From Morella rubra (taxonomy: Eukaryota; Streptophyta; Magnoliopsida; Fagales; Myricaceae): DNA of 64,000 nt. Every line of letters begins with the position of its first letter. Position 1 is the stretch's first letter. The position numbers and the translations under genes are program-made. Location of the stretch: NCBI GenBank assembly GCA_003952965.2, contig CM025855.1, forward strand, positions 7,337,419-7,401,418. Reading direction: 5' to 3'. This document shows positions 37,601 to 49,649 of this stretch, in pieces. The notes below the pieces were generated by a model, which saw nothing but the letters and a program-made list of their open reading frames with translations, was not told the origin of the DNA and did not search any database.

Positions 37601-40096
37601 TATATATATTTAAACACCTCTTTCTTCTCCCTCACACTGTTCCCCTTCACTTCCTCTGTTTTCTTTTTTTCTTTTCTTCCCTAGTTTTGTTTTGGATAAT
37701 TGCTGCTGCATTTGCTCTATCTCATCTACTTCCAATGGGCCCGCTCTCCATCAATTAATGCCTTGATCTGCAACTTCCAACGCCTCCAAGTCTTTGATTC
37801 CATTAAGGGCGTGTACGGTCCCTTTAATGGCGAGGTATCTACTTCTGCTGTTCACGCACTCCTTCTACGGGAATCCATTAGAGCAGATGCCTTGACAACA
37901 TGTGGCTGGAATCAATGTTCTATTGGCTGCTGGAGTGGAGCCAATTTCTTTTTCGTCAGTTTAATAAGAAGTACGAATTTACCTTCCCAGTATAATTTAT
38001 AGACCACAGAATAAAATAACAAGTAATTAGAGTGTTATATCGTACTTAATTTACCCCATCTTCCTCTGTTTTCCCCATTTAGTTCAAAAAAACTCCTATC
38101 TACTTCCTTTTCCAATGAACTGTCGCCTCCCTTCCCTGTATATATGAATCTTACATGCTATCATATTGTGCGCCATATCTCAAGTTTTTTAACTTTTTCG
38201 TCGAGAGCCACTTATGACCGTGCTCACTCGTAAGGAAACCTTAAGAGACGGAGTGGATAGTCTTGATCCGAGATCAAATATCCTCCACAAGTTTCTGATC
38301 CAATTGTGCGATAAAAAGTCTATATTTTATGATTATCTTTTTCTGATTCGAACAGTTACAATTCGGATAGAAACTTATCAATCGCCTAATTGGAATAGTA
38401 TTTGGGAGAATTTCATAACTACTCCAAAATGTCAATGTCGTCAAGTTAGTCATGTGAAGTTCCTGATTTGTTTTTAGTTTTGTTAATCATTCTTGTACGT
38501 GCACCCCAGTCAAACTCCATCTCCCCCGATTCTCTTCTTTAATTGTTTTCAAACAGTATATACACGTTGTATCCAAAAAAAAAAAAAAAAAAAAGTTTTA
38601 TAGAAAATCAAACATTCTGCAAACATCTGCAAAAGTCTTGCCGACCTTGTCGATACGCACAGACTTTTTTTTCCAAAGAATTCATTTTTTTTGACCGAGT
38701 TTGTATGAAAAATAGAGTTTGTGTTGAATTTTTTTTTTAAAAAATTAGTGTGAATTTTTTTACTTTCAAAATATTTCCATAAACGCGTTGTTATTGCGAA
38801 CATATGACCGTGGCCCCCAACCCCCTAAAGTCTCTCTTAATTTTTAGCATTTTTTAATGACTATTTGTTACAATTTCTTATGTTTTATTCATTTTGGTCC
38901 CAATAGTAAAATTTCTTATGTTTTATTCTAATAACATGAAAAATATAGAATATATCTACTACCCGTGGATAAATACTCCTGAGAAATATATCATGGAAAA
39001 TGTTCAGAATAAAACTTGCAAGCATATCTTTATCTTGTTTATTATAAGCATACATTTTCCGCCCTTTGTACGTGGAGCTGTACTGGCGTTTGGATGATCC
39101 ACCGTGAAAGCAATGGTCAAAACTTTCGTTTAACACTCGCAATCTAGAATGATAGAGACATAAATCCTTTTTTTTTTGGGTTTTGGAGCTTTTGTCATCC
39201 TGGACTTTATTAAAATCCCAATACCACCCTAACACGACACCTCGCGTCAGTCTCTTGCGGTCTTGCCACATTTTCAAAAACTGCCGTCCCCTATTTCCAC
39301 AACCAAAATTGCTATTTTCACTAATTTATTTTTGCCTGGAGGTAGCAGATCTCATTACTCCAACACATTCACCACCTTCTTTTCTCATCATCGCCATGAG
39401 CGCGTGATCTCCACTCTGCGATCCTACGGGGAAAAATAATGTTCCTCATTCGCAATGAGCCTTCAGTAGGTGAAATTAAGGAGCGTTTAAACCACTCGCT
39501 TTGAGAGAGGTTGAGAGGGTTAGACTGTTTACATTCTCCTCGAGTAAAGAGTAATTCAAACACGAGATCAGACCGAATTAGTGCCGAAAGAAGAAAGAAG
39601 AAAGAAGAAAGAAAGGAACTCCATTTCCTTCGATGACAATAAATCTGACCTGAAAACCCTAAACCTAACGTTCTTATTGCAGTCTGTCATTGGAGATGGA
39701 ATGAATCTATATCAGAAAGATATGCATAATGTTTGCGAAGGGAAATAGATCCAGGGGAAACCGCCCAAAAAACCATATATATTTTTGGGAGAAAATTTCA
39801 GAGTTCCTGATTAGATCTCTCTCTGTCTAGCCTCATTCCCTTGGCACCCTTGTGCATCACCCTCCCAAAATTCACAACCAAATAAGCGGGAACGAAGATC
39901 CTGAGTTATTCTTGTTTTTTTCTTTTTTTTCTAAGCTCGTGAGTTATTCATTTGTGCAAACTCCTTCAATACCCAAATTCAGCGAATCCGACATCTCCAT
40001 ATCCTTGTTGTGACTCCGCCAACCGAAACATCCAGTTGAAAAAGAAGACCAAAAGCTAGAAAACCGACGACGACAAAAGCAACAAGAGCAGCACCT
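34698..40096. other. 5.4-kb spacer between the divergent ABCG7 and GT14 genes
   Basis: 34698-35000 is the GC-richer ABCG7 leader and promoter. From 35000 to 39600 I can support no gene; the short frames have no recognisable domains. Landmarks: A-rich run at 36761-36785, (TA)n at 37594-37609, A-run at 38575-38595, and GAAGAAA-type repeats at 39587-39613. 39600-40096 is C/T- and A-rich and is the probable promoter and leader of the GT14 gene. Confidence 0.5.
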
Positions 40097-43000
40097 ATGG
40101 GAGCTGAAAAGAAATGGCTGTTCACGCTCTTCGTTGCAGCATTGGTCTCTCTTCTTCTTCTCTTGTTAATTACTTCTCTCTCCTCCTTCAGCTCCCCAAG
40201 GCCCTTCCCCTCTGTCGTCCGCCACGGTGCCCACTACCCGCCCGCCTTCGCCTACTACATCTCCGGCGGCCGCGGCGACGGGAACCGGATCCTTCGCCTC
40301 CTGCTCGCCGTCTACCACCCGCGCAACCGCTATCTCCTGCACCTCTCGGCGGACGCCGTCGACGAGGAGAGGCACCGTTTGGTTGCGGCGGTCATGGCTG
40401 TGCCGGCGATTCGGGCTTTCGGGAATGTGGATGTTGTGGGCAAGCCCGATCGCCTTACCTACATGGGCTCGTCCAATATCGCCACGACGCTGCGCGCCGC
40501 AGCGATACTATTGAAAATGGATGGTGGGTGGAATTGGTTTATTCCTTTGAGTGCGCTGGATTACCCGCTTATTTCTCAGGATGGTATGCCACTTCGATAA
40601 TTGCTGTTCGGTTATTAAGTTTCTGTGTTTCTTTCTTTTCGGATTTGTTTGATTGGTTATGATGTTTTCGTGTTACATAACTAATAAGTGGATGTAGCTC
40701 TCGGAATTACCGGGGAATTATACTTTTAGGAACGTCTGGTGGGGCATTATCTTTTTCATTTCTGACTATTTGTAGACCAATGAGGAACAAATATTAATTA
40801 CTTCAATGTTTTTAGAAAAAATTGGATTGGTGTCGGCATGGTGCAATTTACTTGAGTTGCTTTGGTCCAATTTCTTTGTCAACTTAGTCTCATCGTCCAC
40901 TACTATCCGGGAAAGAAGGGAGAAGAGGGAGGGAAGAGGAAAAGGAGAGAGGGGGGGGGGGGGGGGGGGTTTTTCTTTATGTGTTGGGAAATTCTCTTGG
41001 AATGATACATAATGTTGACTACTGTTTTAGTTGTCAAGTTGAGTCCTGTGTTTAAAACTTATTATAGTTGATATTTGGGGGAATTAGCCCTTCTAGTTTG
41101 TCATATTTGATGTTATATACGCTACAATCGTGGGACCATGTGATGGATATTGAAGCATTATGTTTTGGATTTTTGCATGTCGTGTTTTTGGAATTAATCT
41201 TGAGTTTATTTCTGAAACATGAGAATTGTTGAAGGTATTGGTTTGTGTCTTGAACTTAAGGGTCAGTTGTTATCAAGCTGAAAGGTTGGTAGACGTGTGA
41301 GGTCTTAATTCAGGTTGTGTGTATATTTTAGGAATTCAAAGTGCTTGAACATTACTTTCAGAAGATTTAGCATGCAATATTACCTGCAGTAGTTCATCAG
41401 ATCTATTTTCAACGTGTAGTTTAAGTGTGCTTGTGCGAGAGTTTACTAGGATTGTCACCTCATAGGAAGTCCTTTCGTTGGACCAATCCTTTTGGCTGTC
41501 ACGGCCATCTTCATCTATTTATATAATCTACTAGCTATTTCTTGGTGTGGTGATACTGTTGAGGTTGATGTCTTGACTTTTCTTCTTTGCTTTGTACATA
41601 AATTTATTAAATTTGAGATTGAATTTGAGGTTTTGATGTCAATTTGAGTTGGGAATTGGTTTTTTGCATTTGCATCCTAATTTTGCTCACAAGCCATGTG
41701 AAACACATTTAATGTTGCCAGGGGAAATCTATGTTTAGACTTGATACTCTAGTGGATTTATCCTTTAATGGTATGAAAAGGTGCATTTGTTTGATCTGCA
41801 TCCTTAATAGCCAGATGCTTTAACCTCAAGTGTCCCATGAAAAGGTTAAATCCTACTTGTCCTGGTTCTACCCAACATATTTTTGTGGTGCATTCCATTT
41901 CTCCAATTAGCTCTTTCTGTATGTGAAAGTCTCAGCAAGTTAAGAGAATTAACTTGAGATTATGGTGTTATCTTTTATTAGAAGGAATGTCCATAGGTTC
42001 TCATTTTGTGAAGTTTTAGATTTTGGAGTCAAGTTTCTAATGGTTAGACTGTTGCAAGCCTTTTTGTATGGTAGAATTTCACAAGCTTAAATTGTCTTTG
42101 TGGTGGTTAGGGGTTCATGTTTCTCCTATATCACTTGTATCTAGATCATAGGGTGTGAAGAGGCCTCACTTTAGTTTCTAGCAGTGAATAAGTAGTACTT
42201 CACTTAATAAAATTATTTAGTTTTGTAGAGATTATAGCAACCTGGAAATCTGAAGTTTCTAAACCTAACATCACTTTCAAGAGTTTGGTTTACTGATTAG
42301 GGCAATGCCTGGGGGAATAAGGTCCCTGAGTGACGCGGCAGCTTCTATAACAACTTGATAGAGTTGTAGGTAGTATTTTGCAGCCATAGTTGTATATATC
42401 AGATAGGAGAAACACATTGCGACAAAATTTCTGAATACTGCTCTAATATAGTTCAGGTCAAAATTGCAACCTACTATTGACATTGAAAAACTGTTGGGGA
42501 TACTGTGGGACCTGAAAATGATGAAAGATTGGTCACTACACAAAAAATAAATTCAAATAAAAGAACTTCAGTGATGAAAAGCAATACATTAGGCTTCTTT
42601 TTTGACACATTGCCTCCACTGTAAAAGAACAAACTCGCTGGAAAAACATTAGTGATAGAAGAAATGTGAACTGAGATCCCACATCCCTTACCACATATCT
42701 ATTTTATTATGCTGTCAATTTCTTTTGTGTACCCTTGCAGATCGAGTTTGTTGGGTTGAATATTAATATTCAACCCAACACCTTGATGCCCAGTTCTTAG
42801 TGGCTATCTCAAGCCTCAGCACCAATATTGTGTAGCGCGTACCAGCGACTTCCTTGATCTTGATGCACCCCCCGGGGCCGGGTAGGTGGGGATAACCTAT
42901 CTGCCTTCTAGTAGTGGAAGGGTGTGTTCTGCCCCAAAGCTTGCCTAGGGAGTTCATGGCTTGTTGGCTTCAGTTACACCTGGAAACCTCAGAAGTTGGT

Positions 43001-45177
43001 TGCTGGCATTCCCTGTTTTCCAGTTTTGTCCCTACCTACAGAGAGAAGAAAAAACCCGAAAAAAACCTATGATAATTCTGGGTCTTTTTTTATTCATTTA
43101 TTTTTCCAATAGACCAATAACATATAGATTTCTTTGAAGTCCCTTCCCTTTTGTCATTACATTTTTCTGAAATTTTATAGACTTTGCTTGGTACTTGTTA
43201 GATGTGCTTTGTTCACAGGATTCCCTGATTACCCAAAAGACTTGTATAAGTTTTTTCCTAAGTATACAATTGGGTTTCTCTTCATGGTAGATTCTTACAT
43301 TCGGATGTTTGCTTTTGTTATCTCCTTTTTCAGACCTGTCCCATGTGTTTTCCTCTGTCAGTAGAGACCTCAACTTCATTGATCACACCAGTGACCTTGG
43401 ATGGAAAGAGTAGGCAAACCCTTTTCATTAATTTTAGTACCTTATTCAGGACTCAGTTTATGTCAATCTAAATCACTTTGGTCTAATTTCGGGTTCAGGA
43501 CTCAAAGGTTTCATCCCATTGTAGTGTTATACTTTCAAATTTTTCATGCTACAGAGAAGCGGAAAATGCCCGATGTTTTCAGAGTATTCACAGGCAAGGT
43601 CTATGCTTCATTGGTTGGCTGTTTTTGTGCCATATAATTATGTATATGGGTATGCTTTAAACTTCGGAATGCTATACTCAATGGTCTTACTTTGCAGGTT
43701 CCCCATGGGTCATCCTGAGCCGATCCTTTCTGGAATATTGTGTGCTCGGTTGGGATAACCTTCCCCGAATGCTTCTCATGTATTTTACCAATGTCGTTTT
43801 GTCCCACACTCTGTCATTTGCAATTCACCAGGGTTTATGAACACAACCGTTGATTTGAGGTATATGATCTGGGATAATCCCCCAAAGATGCAACCCAACT
43901 TGATTTTGATCACACAGTGGAGCTGCTTTTGCAAGACAATTCCACAAGAATGACCCTGTGCTGAACATGGTCTCAAGCACCGAGATGGTGCTCTGGGCGG
44001 AAGAACTGGTTGATGGATAGTCAATGTCTTGAAGCAAGTGAAGAAGTTCGAAGAATCTATCACAAGCCTTCTTGATGACTGGAAGTCACAGACAAATCAG
44101 TGCAAATGAAGTTGCTTGTGTTAAACAAAATAAGATTGCATCAGAAGTCGAGGCTGGTTTTGAAAGACTTTAGTGGTTTTGAAAGACTGGCATTAGTTGA
44201 CACGCATTCTTTAGACAGCCTAATCTGCTGGGATTCTAGCCTGCAGGCTTTATTCATAGGGATGAATTTTGCTTTTGTAGTATCTCCCAGTCAATAAGAG
44301 GATCTCCCTCTTTGTGCTCTGGCAATCTCCTCACCCAGTCACATTCTATTAGCCACTCCTTGAATGTTGTAGTAGAATTTTTTTCTTTAAATTGCAACTA
44401 TTATATTGTTTCAGTTTATCTACTCAGGTCTCTCGGGTTCAGGACTCAAAGGTTTCATCCCATTGTAGTGGACCCAGCCTTATACTTAGCCAGGAGGAGT
44501 CAAATTTTTCATGCTACAGAGAAGCGGAAAATGCCCGATGTTTTCAGAGTATTCACAGGCAAGGTCTATGCTTCATTGGTTGGCTGTTTTTGTGCCATAT
44601 AATTATGTATATGGGTATGCTTTAAACTTCGGAATGCTATACTCAATGGTCTTACTTTGCAGGTTCCCCATGGGTCATCCTGAGCCGATCCTTTCTGGAA
44701 TATTGTGTGCTCGGTTGGGATAACCTTCCCCGAATGCTTCTCATGTATTTTACCAATGTCGTTTTGTCCCAAGAAGGATATTTTCACTCTGTCATTTGCA
44801 ATTCACCAGGGTTTATGAACACAACCGTGAACAGTGATTTGAGGTATATGATCTGGGATAATCCCCCAAAGATGCAACCCAACTTTCTCAATATCTCTGA
44901 TTTTGATCAAATGGTTCACAGTGGAGCTGCTTTTGCAAGACAATTCCACAAGAATGACCCTGTGCTGAACATGGTTGATGAAAAGATTCTCAAGCGTGGG
45001 CGTTACCGAGTCTCCCCTGGGGCATGGTGCTCTGGGCGGAAGAACTGGTTGATGGATCCTTGCTCCCAGTGGGGTGATGTCAATGTCTTGAAGCCTGGGC
45101 CTCAAGTGAAGAAGTTCGAAGAATCTATCACAAGCCTTCTTGATGACTGGAAGTCACAGACAAATCAGTGCAAATGA
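40097..45177 (+). CDS. GT14 family glucuronosyltransferase-like protein (core-2/I-branching type), 4 exons, 397 residues
   Basis: Type II Golgi membrane protein of the plant GT14 family. Characterised Arabidopsis members (GLCAT14A-C) add glucuronic acid to arabinogalactan-protein glycans. Exons: 40097-40583, 43334-43409, 44443-44558 and 44663-45177; joined they give 397 open codons. Visible: a short cytosolic start, a membrane anchor ([18 protein letters not shown], about 9-27), [39 protein letters not shown] and [16 protein letters not shown]. Further on are FTG then [70 protein letters not shown] and [13 protein letters not shown] at the end. Intron 1 is 2.75 kb. The intron after exon 3 uses a GC donor (CAG then GCAAGG). 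Exons 3 and 4 also occur as a damaged copy at 43499-44109, which must be skipped. The enzymatic role is inferred from family. Confidence 0.9.
42749..42780. repeat. 32-base perfect palindrome in intron 1 of the GT14 gene
   Basis: From TGTTGGGTTGAATATT to its exact complement AATATTCAACCCAACA with no loop. TGTTGGG and CCCAACA resemble Copia LTR ends, but there is no LTR between them. Confidence 0.95.
43490..44433 (+). pseudogene. Deletion-ridden duplicate of GT14 exons 3 and 4
   Basis: Homologous to 44434 onward, including exon 3 (here 43499-43593), the intron with its GC donor, exon 4 (43698 to about 44109) and the 3' UTR. Long blocks are identical, for instance 43548-43800. The first copy lacks many short pieces present in the second: 9 and 12 bases in exon 3, then several of roughly 6-40 bases in exon 4, 124 bases missing in all between the exon 3 start and the stop. 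The first exon-4 gap puts the frame out and leads to an early stop. I saw almost no base substitutions, so this is either a very young duplicate or an assembly error. Confidence 0.85.
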
Positions 45178-46407
45178 AGTTGCTTGTGTTAAACAAAATT
45201 TTTTTGAGCTGTGGTGCGATTTGATTGCATCAGAAGTCGAGGCTGGTTTTGAAAGACTGGCATTAGTGGTTTTGAAAGACTGGCATTAGTTGACACGCAT
45301 TCTTTAGACAGCCTAATCTGCTGGGAGTTCTAGCCTGCAGGCTTTATTAGTGTTTATAATTGGGCATAGTTTAACGGAAGCAAGTGAATTCACTTGAGTT
45401 TTGGGCGGTATTGGATCTTGGGGCACTAGTATTTGTTATAGAGCCACCGAGTCTTCCAGTCAATAAGAGGATCTCCCTCTTTGTGCTCCAATGGCTGTTG
45501 TATCTCCTACCCGTCAGTCACATTCTATTAGCCACTCCTTGAATGTTGTGAGTAGAATTTTCATTCTTTAAATTGCAATCTATTGTATTGTTTCATGGTT
45601 CTCTACTCCTCTCTTCTCTCTCGTAGATCTCATGCCTTGGTAGAAGAGATCAACTTTATAAAACGAGTGGCAGTAGCAGCTATTGTATTAGGTGGTATCT
45701 CACTGTCGCCTACTACGTTTAAGTTCCTTTGATGTCTCCAACAGGTTCAAGGGAGCAGCCAATAATTCTGGTGAACCTGCTCTTCTCATAGTTATGCTTC
45801 GTACCCGGATTCATCAGTCAGCGTTCGGTGACCTAAATGACCGAGGGAAAGAAACTAGTTTATGTTTCTTTTTTTAAAAGCAGATAGAGCAACTGGGTAC
45901 CTGTAGAAAGATGATGCAAAAATTAGGAGGGAGCCTCTCTGAGAACGTGTTTAGTAAATGGTGGAAATATTATTTTGCATCCTGTCAATATCATTTTGGA
46001 TCCGAATTATCTGTCATATTGAGTTTCTAGACAATGGACATCTTCAATTGACTTTTATGATTAAGATGTGCAATAAATTAGCTTGGTGATGTGCGAGTTG
46101 TGCATAAGGCCTAGAGTTTGTTTTTAATGAAGGTTCGAATTACAGTAGTCCCATCATGCTCTAATGAACTCTGCGTTATGTGAAATTTTCATGTTTAAGT
46201 AGTGGCGGGTTCAAGAATTAAACTTGCTTTTACGATGGTCTATTCCTTGAGGGTTTTTTTTTCAAGAAAAAAGAAAAAGAAGAAAGGATTAGGTCTTGAT
46301 AGATGATGCACATTGATAAATTAAAGTTAAAACCCCTTTCACTTTTCTAAACCTATTAAATCTTCTCTGTCAGCGTGGAAGAGAGTTATAGAATCTTATT
46401 ATTTGAT
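45178..46407. other. GT14 3' UTR and spacer
   Basis: The first 400-500 bases are the likely 3' UTR and are partly shared with the duplicate upstream. The rest is spacer with no gene. Confidence 0.5.
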
Positions 46408-46422
46408 ATTTAACTTATTCAA

Positions 46423-47363
46423 AAAATTCAAGTTGCGTGTTCTAGAGGGAGAGGTTGTGCCCTTTCTCTAGAATTTTCCCTCTTTTTCACTTGACCCTCT
46501 CTCCCCTCTTTGTGACCAGCTGGGGGAGGAGCTACTCCTCCCGCTGCCCTCCCCTCCTTCCCCTCCCTCTGTTGGTCGGAACCCACCATAACCACCCTCT
46601 CTCTTTTCCTCTTTGGGCCTCCTTTTGTGGCCGCTTGCATCTCTAGATCTCGTCATTCCAGGAGAACGTCAAAGGCCATGCGCATCAGGGATGGACTCAT
46701 CAGCTCTTGCATCCAGATCCTATCGCTTTTGGTCGCTGTTGGCTGGCGCGTGCACTTCCGCGTGTGCGCGTGTGGGTCAAGCGCTTGGTAGTTTTTAGTT
46801 TTTGTTTAGGTGTTTTCTTGGGGCACAGTTTTTTGGTTGGAGTCCGACCGGCCAACAACTTCCTTTTTCTTGTGTTTTGTTGTGTTATTATTATTTTTTT
46901 GAATTTTATTTCAATGAGATTCTGTGGGAGGGAGCAGGGGTGAACACCCAATTTTAGCATCTTCCAGCGAGCTTGCATCAGCTGGCCGATCTCAGCGGCC
47001 TTAGATCTTTATTGCAGCTGCTGTCTCGGTGGTCTTTTGCCCGCTCCTTCACTACTTTTTGTCGTGAACCTTGTTGTCATCTTGTGCTTATGTGTACGAT
47101 CTTTCGGGAAGTGGGAGCAAGGTGCTTGACCACCTACTCCTCTTGCGATCGTCATTTTCGACGGAATTATTTTTAGGTCTTTGGACCCTCTTTGAACCTA
47201 ACGGCCTTTCGGCCCATCTTATTGAGGCCTTTATGGCCAATTAGAATCAGGCCTTTAAGACTAATAGTTGTATAGCCCATCTCAAAAGATTGTTTATATT
47301 CAGCACAGTTGTAAGTTTCTTAATGAAATAAAATTCACTTTTACTTAAAAAAAGAAAAAATTT
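46423..47363 (+). mobile_element. Retro-inserted element with A-rich tail (LINE 3' end or SINE-like)
   Basis: About 940 bases, with ATGAAATAAAATTCAC (47322-47337) just before an A-rich tail (47347-47360). It is flanked by ATTTAACTTATTCAA (46408-46422) and ATTTAACTTACTCAA (47364-47378), a 15-base target duplication with one difference, typical of target-primed reverse transcription. No open reading frame is kept. The C/T- and GC-rich body would fit a LINE 3' UTR, but I cannot match it to the LINE relic at 9050. Confidence 0.75.
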
Positions 47364-47611
47364 ATTTAACTTACTCAAGACAAATATTATCATGGGATAT
47401 TACGATATATAATTTGGACAACTTTTTCTGGTAGGGGTTCAGAAACCCCTCGAGTGCCTAGCAGAGATATTGGTTTGGTGGGTGGGTAGTCCTCGGGCCC
47501 GGGTACACTGTTCAGAGTTTGACCTTTTCCCCTCTTCGTCTGCCAAAAATAAAAGAAGCACAAGGTGTGTTTCCATTTGGTTTGGTTCGATCGAATCTCG
47601 CAGCCCCTCGA

Positions 47612-49288
47612 ATGGGTCTCTCTCTGTTCCATGATTTCCTATCAAGAGCATGCAAAAGACCGATCAATCCCTTGCTTCACTTCTCTAATTTTCCTCGCAT
47701 ATCAACAGCTCAAACATTTCCTATTAGATCACTTCCCAGTACTTCTCCCATAGCAATCAAAGACAAAATTCTATTTCAAAATTCGGCGACTCAAATTCAA
47801 ATCAAGCGTGGGTCGTTACAGGGACAGTCTTTTGGCCTCTTCAGATCATTCCATGACGGTGTAGGCATAACCCAAGTTTCTGTTGAAGCCATCGACAAGA
47901 ATGTAGATGTCATGGTAAGCGATAGAGTCCATCAAGACGCCGAAAGCATTTGTAGAATAGTAACAAAAAGCTCTAGTTCTTCTGTCGAGGCCTCTCTCGA
48001 TCGCGCTTCGGTTGAGGTATCCCCGGTGTTGGTTGTGGAGGTCTTGAAGAAACTGAGCAATGCCGGTGCTATTGCACTATCTTTCTTCCAGTGGGCTGAG
48101 AAGCAAAAGGGGTTTAAGTACAGTACTGAGAGCTATAATGCTTTGATTGAGGCTCTGGGTAAAATCAAACAGTACAAGATGATATGGAATTTGGTCAGTG
48201 ACATGAAGCGCAAAGGGTTTCTGAATAAAGATACTTTTGCGTTGATTGTGCGGAGATATGCGAGAGCGAGGAAGGTTAAAGAAGCCATAGAGGCGTTTCA
48301 GAAGATGGAGAAGTTTGGAATGAAGTTGGAAGCGTCAGATTATAATAGATTGATTGATACCTTGAGCAAGTCAAGACATGTAGATAAAGCCCAAGAGGTG
48401 TTTGATAAAATGAAGAAAAGAATGTTCATGCCGGATATTAAGTCATACACGATTCTGTTGGAAGGATGGGGTCAAGAACAGAATATGCTGAGGTTGAATG
48501 AGGTGTACAGGGAGATGAGAGACGAAGGGTTTGACCCCGACGTTGTGACTTATGGGATACTTATCAATGCGCACTGTAAGGCTAGGAAGTATGATAATGC
48601 AATTGAGCTCTTTCGTGAAATGGGAGCAAACAATTGCCAGCCAAGTCCTCATATATTTTGTACTTTGATTAATGGATTGGGGTCAGAAAGGAGGTTGAGT
48701 GAAGCCCTAGACTTTTTTGAACAATCTAAGGCTTGTGGTTTTGCACCGGAGGTACCCACTTACAATGCTCTTGTGGGGGCGTACTGTTGGTCAATGCGGA
48801 TGTATGATGTGTACAGGGTGGTTGATGATATGAAAAGATGCGGAGTTGGTCCAAATTCTCGAACTTATGACATAATTTTACATCACCTGATAAAGGCTCG
48901 GAGAACAAAGGAGGCTTACTCTGTTTTCCAGAGAATGAGTAGTGAGCCAGGCTGTGAACCAACTGTGAGTACATATGAGATCATTGTTAGGATGTTTTGT
49001 AACGAGGAACGAGTGGATATGGCGATAAGGGTCTGGGACCAGATGAAGGCCAAGGGAGTCCTTCCTGGAATGCATATGTTCTCTACACTGATCAACAGCT
49101 TGTGCCATGAGAACAAGTTAGATGATGCTTGCAAATATTTTCATGAGATGTTAGATATGGGCATTCGGCCGCCCGGGCAGATGTTTAGTAATCTGAAACA
49201 AGCTCTTCTTGATGATGGAATGAAGGATACTGTTCTAAGATTGACTCAGAAGATTGAAAGCCTACGGAAAACTGCATTAATTGGATAG
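47612..49288 (+). CDS. P-class pentatricopeptide repeat protein, mitochondrial type (At1g71060-like), 558 residues
   Basis: Intronless PPR protein of the P class. These bind organellar RNA and affect its stability, splicing or translation. The frame is open from 47519, but I place the start at the ATG at 47612. MGLSLFHDFLSRACKRPINP is a typical basic presequence, and the residues before it look untranslated. About ten 35-residue repeats fill the C-terminal two thirds, from STESYNALIEALGKIKQYKM onward. Examples are DIKSYTILLEGWGQEQNMLR, DVVTYGILINAHCKARKYDN and EVPTYNALVGAYCWSMRMYD. A helical stretch (VVEVLKKLSNAGAIALSFFQWAEKQKG) comes before them. There is no E, DYW or SMR domain. The target RNA cannot be told from the sequence. 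The match to the At1g71060 / At3g62470 group is from memory. Confidence 0.93.
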   Translation: MGLSLFHDFLSRACKRPINPLLHFSNFPRISTAQTFPIRSLPSTSPIAIKDKILFQNSATQIQIKRGSLQGQSFGLFRSFHDGVGITQVSVEAIDKNVDVMVSDRVHQDAESICRIVTKSSSSSVEASLDRASVEVSPVLVVEVLKKLSNAGAIALSFFQWAEKQKGFKYSTESYNALIEALGKIKQYKMIWNLVSDMKRKGFLNKDTFALIVRRYARARKVKEAIEAFQKMEKFGMKLEASDYNRLIDTLSKSRHVDKAQEVFDKMKKRMFMPDIKSYTILLEGWGQEQNMLRLNEVYREMRDEGFDPDVVTYGILINAHCKARKYDNAIELFREMGANNCQPSPHIFCTLINGLGSERRLSEALDFFEQSKACGFAPEVPTYNALVGAYCWSMRMYDVYRVVDDMKRCGVGPNSRTYDIILHHLIKARRTKEAYSVFQRMSSEPGCEPTVSTYEIIVRMFCNEERVDMAIRVWDQMKAKGVLPGMHMFSTLINSLCHENKLDDACKYFHEMLDMGIRPPGQMFSNLKQALLDDGMKDTVLRLTQKIESLRKTALIG

Positions 49289-49649
49289 GACGAAATGAGA
49301 GATAGCAGGTTCCATTGGTAAGTTGTTTGGGACGAGCATTTGCAAATGTGTTGTTCTAGAGATATGCCAAGAATTTCCTTCAAACCAAAAGCAATGCAAA
49401 TCAGGGATGACCCAAATACTAGAAGAAATTATTCATGAGGATTCTCGTAGTTTGCTCTTACTATCAAAATTGAAATCTATGAATCTTTCCAGAATTCTTT
49501 AAGGTGTTGTCTGATTGCCAAAATATTTACACTCAAAATTTTAGGTTTAATGAAAAAAAATTACAAAATAATCTCCCTCTTCCCATTAAATTATTCTTTT
49601 TTATTATAATATTCATTCAAATCTTTTCACTCTTTACGTTTTTTACAAA

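Noticed and set aside
40114..40662. 182-codon alternative frame over GT14 exon 1
   Set aside because: Arg/Pro-rich frame typical of a GC-rich exon read out of phase. The family motifs are in the 40097 frame.
47519..47611. Upstream ATG extending the PPR frame by 31 codons
   Set aside because: The extension lacks presequence character, whereas MGLSLFHDFLSRACKR at 47612 is a typical mitochondrial leader. It is more likely 5' UTR.
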